Shown: positions 30,193 through 34,442 of the stretch, piece after piece
How the letters are laid out: the number at the start of each line of letters is the position of its first letter
How positions within the stretch are numbered: position 1 is the first letter of the stretch
Origin: Actinomycetes bacterium
GTDB lineage: Bacteria; Actinomycetota; Acidimicrobiia; Acidimicrobiales; RAAP-2
NCBI GenBank assembly: GCA_021844425.1
Contig: JAKBTL010000016.1
Span: forward strand, 1-34,442
Reading direction: 5' to 3'
DNA length: 34,442 bases
Program-made: the position numbers and the translations under genes
Notes under the pieces: model-generated
The model's database searches: none
What the model was told of the DNA's origin: nothing
Seen by the model: only the letters and a program-made list of their open reading frames with translations

Positions 30193-30410
30193 GGCGATAC
30201 ACCGCCTTGGACCCCTTCTCGCCGCGCACTACCGATTGCCACGAGGAGGGGTCCCTCGCGTCTCAGGGATGACGACATCCTCGCCGACCAGCACCCTTCT
30301 GCCAGCGAGATTCGCGGATTTCGCGCAAAGAGCGCTGCCGAAACGCCCTCACTGGCGATCAGGCAATCACGCCGCTAACACAGGTCAGCCCTGGCCCGAC
30401 GACCGCAAGG

Positions 30411-30436
30411 AGCGGGGCTCCGACGAGAGCCCCGCT
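30411..30436 (-). terminator. intrinsic-type terminator hairpin of the cold-shock gene
   Basis: Perfect 10-base arms AGCGGGGCTC (30411-30420) and GAGCCCCGCT (30427-30436) with a 6-base loop, starting 8 bases past the cspA stop. There is no T-run, as is usual in high-GC actinobacteria. Confidence 0.8.
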
Positions 30437-30444
30437 CGAAGTGG

Positions 30445-30648
30445 CTAGAGCGCCCGCACGTTCTGTGCCTCGGGCCCCTTGCGTCCCTGGGCCAGGTCGA
30501 ACTCGACCTGCTGGCCCTCCTCGAGGCTCTTGTACCCTTCGCCCACCACGTTGGAGTAGTGGACGAAGACGTCCTTCCCTCCGGAGGTCGGAGTGATGAA
30601 CCCGAACCCTTTGTCGCTGTTGAAGAACTTCACCGTTCCGGTTGCCAT
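30445..30648 (-). CDS. cspA: cold-shock domain protein
   Basis: 67 aa, the standard single-domain size. RNP1 KGFGFI and RNP2 VFVHYSN lie in the five-strand OB fold. The start [11 protein letters not shown] and end [10 protein letters not shown] match the family. It binds single-stranded RNA/DNA as a chaperone that keeps mRNA unfolded, often induced by cold or stress. AAGGA precedes the ATG. The purine-rich leader upstream and the strong terminator downstream mark it as a single-gene transcript. Confidence 0.95.
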   Translation of the reverse strand: MATGTVKFFNSDKGFGFITPTSGGKDVFVHYSNVVGEGYKSLEEGQQVEFDLAQGRKGPEAQNVRAL

Positions 30649-30710
30649 GTCCTTGATCTCTCTCTTCTCTTCTCTCTGAGACTTCTTTTCTCTCAGATCT
30701 TGCCTGTCAG
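30649..30710 (-). promoter_or_regulatory. purine-rich 5' leader of the cold-shock gene with a small hairpin
   Basis: On the coding strand this is almost pure A/G (GAGAGAAGAGAAGAGAGAGA just before AAGGAC-ATG), in strong contrast to the GC-rich surroundings. It includes 7-base arms at 30675-30681 and 30691-30697 (TCTGAGA/TCTCAGA on the plus strand). Such leaders may give an open ribosome landing site; a temperature role is inferred only. Confidence 0.5.
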
Positions 30711-30768
30711 ACTTCGTTGCTCTGGTGCGCGTCCTGCTGTCGCCTTGCCGATCTACGGGGCGACGCGG

Positions 30769-31065
30769 TCACGAGCGGCTGCGCGCGCCGACCTTCGTGT
30801 ACGGGTCGCCGCATGGCGAGGGCTCGCCGATCTCCCCGTAGCTCCGGCATCGCGGATCGTCGCACCAGCCGACGAGCAGCCCTCCGTTGCGGAGGTCGAG
30901 GGTGTGCGCGGCGCACAGCGCGATGTCGGGGAGGATGACGGTGACCGAGTACGACGGATCGGCAGGGTCGAGGCCGCGGGCCAGCGTCTTGCGCGCCGGC
31001 TCGATCGTCTCGGTCGCCGGCGCACCGCAGATCACGCAGGAGGGCTCCGCGGTGCTCGACGTCAT
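30769..31065 (-). CDS. small Cys-rich, probably zinc-binding protein
   Basis: 98 aa. The N-terminal CVICGAPATETI gives one CxxC knuckle. Further pairs are CAAH in ALCAAHTLDLRN, CDDPRC in VGWCDDPRCRSYG, and a last Cys in EPSPCGDPY. The spacing suggests one or two zinc sites. The middle (YSVTVILPDIALC) is a strand pair. I do not recognise the family. ATG 31065 overlaps the stop of the upstream HTH gene by 4 bases, so the two proteins are made together, perhaps as a DNA-binding protein and partner. Confidence 0.65.
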   Translation of the reverse strand: MTSSTAEPSCVICGAPATETIEPARKTLARGLDPADPSYSVTVILPDIALCAAHTLDLRNGGLLVGWCDDPRCRSYGEIGEPSPCGDPYTKVGARSRS

Positions 31066-31412
31066 CGACGGATCGCCTCTCGGAACTTGTCCACGCCCGC
31101 CAGGCGACGCGTGACCTTGTCGGGCTCCGCGGCGTCGCGCTCGCGGATCCGTCGCTCGAGCAGGTCGAGACGTGCCTCCTCGTTGTCGACGAGCCGCTGG
31201 CGCTCGGCGCCCTGGTGCGCCCCGAGCGCCCGAACGAAGCTTCGGTGGGCGTCGACCGCGCGACCGAGCTCCAGGCGGCGGGCGATCGCCGAGTAGGAGC
31301 TGCCGCTTTCTCGCAGCGCCAGGGCCTGGGCATCGACCTCTCGAGTGGGCGGACGTTGGCGTCGCGAGGGCCTGCCCCGTTCCGATGCCGATGTCGAACG
31401 TCTCTGCGACAT
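31062..31412 (-). CDS. small HTH/coiled-coil protein
   Basis: 116 aa from ATG 31412; the open frame upstream is not protein-like. A basic N-terminus (SERGRPSRRQRPPTR) leads into a homeodomain-like HTH (VDAQALALRESGSSYSAIAR, then RLELG). A long charged helix follows (ERQRLVDNEEARLDLLERRI, then RERDAAEPDKVTRRL), likely a coiled coil. The first part resembles the resolvase/transposase HTH_23 type, as in phage terminase small subunits and transposon regulators. The role is unknown. Coupled to the Cys-rich protein gene. The 249 bases upstream to the sigma gene (31413-31661) show no gene. Confidence 0.6.
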   Translation of the reverse strand: MSQRRSTSASERGRPSRRQRPPTREVDAQALALRESGSSYSAIARRLELGRAVDAHRSFVRALGAHQGAERQRLVDNEEARLDLLERRIRERDAAEPDKVTRRLAGVDKFREAIRR

Positions 31413-31661
31413 CGTGGTGTGCGTATGTCTAGGCACGGCTGCACACGTCCCGGAAAAGGTCAGGCAGGCGCTGCGACATGACGAACTCCGTTCGAATCGG
31501 GCCGACTCGGGGAGCTCTCGAACAGGCCACGCCAGCTGAGGGCAGGCGACAAGACGAGCGTAGCAGTCCGGGCTGTGCGCGCGTGCCGGACCGCGAGCTC
31601 GCGCGGCCATGATCTCGAGCCGCTCAGCCCTCCATGGTGCGCCACGTGCCGCGACCTCGCC

Positions 31662-32606
31662 TCAGCTGGTGAGCAGCGCGCGCACGTCCTGATCGACGGT
31701 GGGGTGGCGCAGCTTCGACATGGCTCGGGCCTCGATCTGGCGGATGCGCTCGCGGGTGAGGCCGAAGTGGGCGCCGACCTCCTCGAGCGTGCGCGGCTCG
31801 CCGCGGTCGAGGCCGAACCGCAGCTCGATGATCTCGCGCTCCCGGGCGTCGAGGTCCGCCAGCATCGCCTTCACCAGGCCCGGGAGCAGGCTGACTGTGG
31901 CGGCGTCAGACGGCGAGACCGCACCCAGGTCTTCGACGAGGTCGCCCAGCTCGGCGTCGCTGTCGTGGCGCAGCGGCTCCGAGAGCGACGCCGGGGTCAT
32001 CGCGTGGCGGAGGATCTCGACGATCCGCTCCACGCCGACGTCGAGATCGGCTGCCAGCTCGGTCACGCTCGGCCTTCGCCCGAGCTGGGCTTCGAGACGG
32101 GAGCGTGCTTTGGTGACCTGGTTCAGGAGGTCACTGGCATGCACGGGCAGGCGGATCGTCCTGGCGCCGTTGGCGATGCCACGGGTGATGGCCTGGCGGA
32201 TCCACCAGGTCGCGTAGGTGGAGAACTTGAAGCCCTTGCGCCAGTCGAACTTCTCGACGGCGTGGATGAGCCCGAGGTTGCCCTCTTGGACGAGATCGAG
32301 CAGCGGCAGGTCCGATGCCTGGTACCTCTTGGCGATCGACACGACCAGGCGGAGGTTGCCGTTGACGAAGGCCTCCACGGCTGCGTCCCCGGTCTGTGCG
32401 AGCCGGCGGAGCTCACGGGCGCGGGCTGGACTGAGCTTCCCGCCTGCGTCCAGCTCGGCGCGAGCCTCGCGTCCCTCCTCGGCCGCCTGGGCGAGGCGCG
32501 CCTCGTCCTCTTTGGTCAAGAGCCGGTGCCGGCCGACGTCGCTCAGGTAGAGGCGGACGAGGTCCTCGTCGGGCATCTGTGCAGGCTTGTTGGGCACGGC
32601 CCTCAT
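31662..32606 (-). CDS. RNA polymerase sigma factor, sigma-70 group 1/2 (SigA/SigB type)
   Basis: 314 aa from ATG 32606. Region 1.2 (DLVRLYLSDVGRHRLLTKED), region 2 (NLRLVVSIAKRYQASDLPLL, DLVQEGNLGLIHAVEKFDW, KFSTYATWWIRQAITRGIA), region 3 (RTIRLPVHASDLLNQV) and region 4 (LDAREREIIELRFGLDRGEP, EEVGAHFGLTRERIRQIEAR) are all complete. The region 2.4 and 4.2 residues match primary sigma factors, so it should read consensus -10/-35 promoters. It lacks the long acidic N-terminus of a principal SigA, which suggests a group 2 factor used under stress or stationary phase. It diverges from the DEAD-box helicase across 270 bases. Confidence 0.9.
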   Translation of the reverse strand: MRAVPNKPAQMPDEDLVRLYLSDVGRHRLLTKEDEARLAQAAEEGREARAELDAGGKLSPARARELRRLAQTGDAAVEAFVNGNLRLVVSIAKRYQASDLPLLDLVQEGNLGLIHAVEKFDWRKGFKFSTYATWWIRQAITRGIANGARTIRLPVHASDLLNQVTKARSRLEAQLGRRPSVTELAADLDVGVERIVEILRHAMTPASLSEPLRHDSDAELGDLVEDLGAVSPSDAATVSLLPGLVKAMLADLDAREREIIELRFGLDRGEPRTLEEVGAHFGLTRERIRQIEARAMSKLRHPTVDQDVRALLTS

Positions 32607-32876
32607 CTCGAGACCCCGGCGGATCGCTGGGGGGCAAGCAACCTCGCGCTGCGAGGTGCGCCCTTTCCTTTGCCGACGAACCCGGGCACGTCGCCGGCGA
32701 TGTACGTGACGCGAGGCTACCCGAACCGGCGCGGCGTTCCGCCGTTCGCGACTTCGGGTATGCTGCACTCGATGCCGCGGGCGCCGCCTGCGGCGGCTGG
32801 CGAAATGGCGCCGGCTGGGCCCACGAGACCTCGCATCGAGTCGGCCATCTCTTCACCTCGGACCGACTGGAGTCTC

Positions 32877-34094
32877 ATGAGCACACGTCCCCCGTCCTGC
32901 GCGCCTGCCCGTTTCTCGGAGCTCGGCGTTCCCCAGGAGCTGTCGGCCGTCCTCGAGCGGCAGGGGATCACGACCGCTTTCCCGATCCAGGCGGCGACCT
33001 TGCCGGACTGCCTTGCCGGGCGCGACGTGTCCGGCCGAGCTCCGACCGGGTCGGGCAAGACGCTCGCGTTCGGGCTGGCGATCCTGTCGCGATTGGCAGG
33101 GACGCCTCGCCGCCAGCGGCGAGGTCGGCGGCATCCGTCTGGGCTCGTGCTCGTTCCCACCCGCGAGCTCGCAGCCCAGATCGAACAGGTCGTTGCCCCC
33201 CTCGCCACGGCAGTCGGGGCCAGGGTGGTCTCGATCTACGGCGGGGTCGGGTACGGGAGCCAGCTTGCTGCCCTGCGATCTGGCGTCGACGTGCTCGTGG
33301 CGTGCCCTGGGCGGCTCACCGACCTGGTGGAACGAGGCTCGGTCGACCTGTCGCACGTGGGCGTGGTGGTCATCGACGAGGCGGACCGGATGGCCGACAT
33401 GGGCTTTTTGCCTGCGGTCCGCCGCCTCGTCGACATGACCAGCGCCTCTCGGCAGACGCTGCTCTTCTCGGCCACCTTGGACGGCCCGGTCGACACCCTG
33501 ATCCGCGATTACCAGCGCGACCCCGTGCGCCACGACGTGGAGCTCGACGACGACGGCCGTGGGGACGTCTCGCACCACTTCTGGCGTGTCGAAGCCAATG
33601 ACCGGGTCGCGGTGACGACCGAGGCGGTGAGCGCCCGGGGCCCGGCCGTGGTCTTCTGCCGCACCAAGCGCGGCGCGGACCGCCTCTCGGACCGCCTCGG
33701 CCGATCGGGTCTCGCATCGGCCGCCATCCACGGCAGCCGCAGCCAGAGCCAGCGCGAACGAGCGCTGGCCGCATTTCGCGCGGGACGGCTCGACGCGCTC
33801 GTCGCCACCGACATCGCAGCACGCGGGATCCACGTCGATGCGGTTCCGCTCGTGGTGCACTTCGACCCGCCGGCCGACCATACCGACTACGTCCACAGGT
33901 CGGGCCGTACCGGGCGTGCTGGAGCCGACGGGATCGTCGTGTCCCTGATCGGGAGCGAGCATCTCGCCGCGACGAAGCTCCTGCAGCGAAGGCTGGGGCT
34001 CGCGAGCGGAGTGTCCTCGCCCGACGTCACTTCCCTCGCGCTCTCCGGCGACGCCAGCCGTGCACGCCGGGGCCGGAGGCGCCGCTCGCGCTAG
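32877..34094 (+). CDS. DEAD-box ATP-dependent RNA helicase
   Basis: 405 aa from ATG 32877; the open frame upstream to 31575 is antisense to the sigma gene. All motifs are present: Q motif (FPIQAATLP), I APTGSGKT, Ia PTRELAAQ, GG, Ib CPGRLTDL, II VIDEADRM, III SAT, IV VVFCRTKRGADRL, V VATDIAARGIHVDAV, VI HRSGRTGRAG. The C-terminus is a short Arg-rich tail (RARRGRRRRSR) that probably binds RNA. Such enzymes remodel rRNA and mRNA and often accompany cold adaptation, which fits the cold-shock gene nearby. The length matches the minimal core-helicase class. Confidence 0.93.
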   Translation: MSTRPPSCAPARFSELGVPQELSAVLERQGITTAFPIQAATLPDCLAGRDVSGRAPTGSGKTLAFGLAILSRLAGTPRRQRRGRRHPSGLVLVPTRELAAQIEQVVAPLATAVGARVVSIYGGVGYGSQLAALRSGVDVLVACPGRLTDLVERGSVDLSHVGVVVIDEADRMADMGFLPAVRRLVDMTSASRQTLLFSATLDGPVDTLIRDYQRDPVRHDVELDDDGRGDVSHHFWRVEANDRVAVTTEAVSARGPAVVFCRTKRGADRLSDRLGRSGLASAAIHGSRSQSQRERALAAFRAGRLDALVATDIAARGIHVDAVPLVVHFDPPADHTDYVHRSGRTGRAGADGIVVSLIGSEHLAATKLLQRRLGLASGVSSPDVTSLALSGDASRARRGRRRRSR

Positions 34095-34223
34095 CGCGTG
34101 CGGCAGTGCGGGCAGTGGCTCTCGGCGGAAGACGGCGGTCGTGGTCGACCTGTCGGCTACGCCCGCGGCGTGCCTGCTGGCCGCGGCGTGCCTGTGGGGC
34201 CGCGGTGCCTGTGGGCCCCCCGG

Positions 34224-34442
34224 TCATCCCGCCGAGGCTGCGTCCTTCCTCCGAGGCGTTCTCGCCGCCAGCTCAGCCTCGGGTGCGGTGTGGGCAACCA
34301 GCTCAGACTTCGGTTCGGCGGCGGCAACCAGCTCAGGCTCGATCTCGGCCGAGGCCGCCTCGAGGGTCTGGCCCTTGGGCTCGGGCAGGGCCACCAAGGT
34401 GAGGACGATCCCGACGGCCGAGACCCCCGCCATGATCCCCAT
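34224..34442 (-). CDS. C-terminus of an MFS transporter (runs off the window)
   Basis: The visible 72 codons begin inside the last membrane segment (GIMAGVSAVGIVLTLVALPE), followed by PEPKGQTLEAAS. This is the characteristic end of the sugar/metabolite-porter branch of the major facilitator superfamily (P-E-x-K-G-x-T-L-E). A 40-residue Ala/Glu-rich cytoplasmic tail follows. The 5' part lies beyond base 34442, and the substrate cannot be predicted. The 129 bases between it and the helicase (34095-34223) hold only three imperfect copies of CCGCGGCGTGCCTG. Confidence 0.75.
   Translation of the reverse strand: MGIMAGVSAVGIVLTLVALPEPKGQTLEAASAEIEPELVAAAEPKSELVAHTAPEAELAARTPRRKDAASAG

Noticed and set aside
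31575-32876. DEAD-box helicase extended upstream across the sigma gene
   Set aside because: The frame is open but is antisense to complete sigma-factor regions 1.2-4. The helicase Q motif lies about 30 residues after ATG 32877, as in relatives.
34160-34212. Three copies of a CCGCGGCGTGCCTG-like unit after the helicase gene
   Set aside because: Short, imperfect and purely GC-rich, with no hairpin or coding context; too weak to call a functional repeat.

Overview
The window is about 34 kb of very GC-rich DNA, densely coded, with many GTG starts and 4-base ATGA/GTGA gene overlaps. Gene content (SigA/SigB-type sigma factor, BTAD-LysM protein, membrane-bound MurF-like ligase next to a Ddl, PucR-type regulator, actinobacterial HTH and DUF6431 fragments) points to a chromosome of an actinobacterium (Actinomycetota). 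The class Acidimicrobiia is my best guess, but the sequence alone does not prove it.

Layout. 0-5.7 kb: the tail of a FabZ-like gene, exodeoxyribonuclease III, then a leftward operon of a short UvrD-type helicase, a GlcD-type FAD 2-hydroxyacid dehydrogenase and a ThDP enzyme of the benzoylformate decarboxylase/acetolactate synthase type. 5.9-8.44 kb: an IS607-type element with a frameshifted serine recombinase, an intact zinc-finger-less TnpB, and structured 3' sequence that may be its guide RNA. 8.5-12 kb: a rightward operon of alpha/beta hydrolase, membrane-anchored MurF-like ligase and D-Ala-D-Ala ligase-like ATP-grasp enzyme. 11.9-19.6 kb: mostly leftward genes for cell-surface or regulatory proteins: a sigma-like protein, a secreted repeat protein, a LysM-BTAD membrane regulator, a CHAP amidase, a lipoprotein and several unknowns. 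19.6-20.7 kb: an inositol-monophosphatase family gene and tRNA-Val(TAC).

20.7-30.4 kb is a plastic accessory region directly behind the tRNA. It holds a uracil-DNA-glycosylase-like protein, two overlapping unknown genes diverging from a Fic protein across a clear palindromic operator, and a recombinase-type HTH protein. Next come a hydantoinase remnant, a D-threonine aldolase/D-serine dehydratase-like gene, a DadA-like oxidase, a PucR regulator broken in two ways, a VapC toxin with only the tail of its antitoxin, and a DUF6431 fragment. I read this as an eroding D-amino-acid/hydantoin catabolic cluster invaded by mobile and defence-type cargo.

30.4-34.4 kb returns to core genes: a cold-shock protein with a purine-rich leader, a small Cys-rich/HTH gene pair, a primary-type sigma factor, a DEAD-box RNA helicase, and the C-terminus of an MFS transporter running off the window. 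The most unusual parts are the TnpB with its candidate embedded guide RNA, the hydrolase/Mur ligase/Ddl operon, and the tRNA-linked UDG-like/Fic island.
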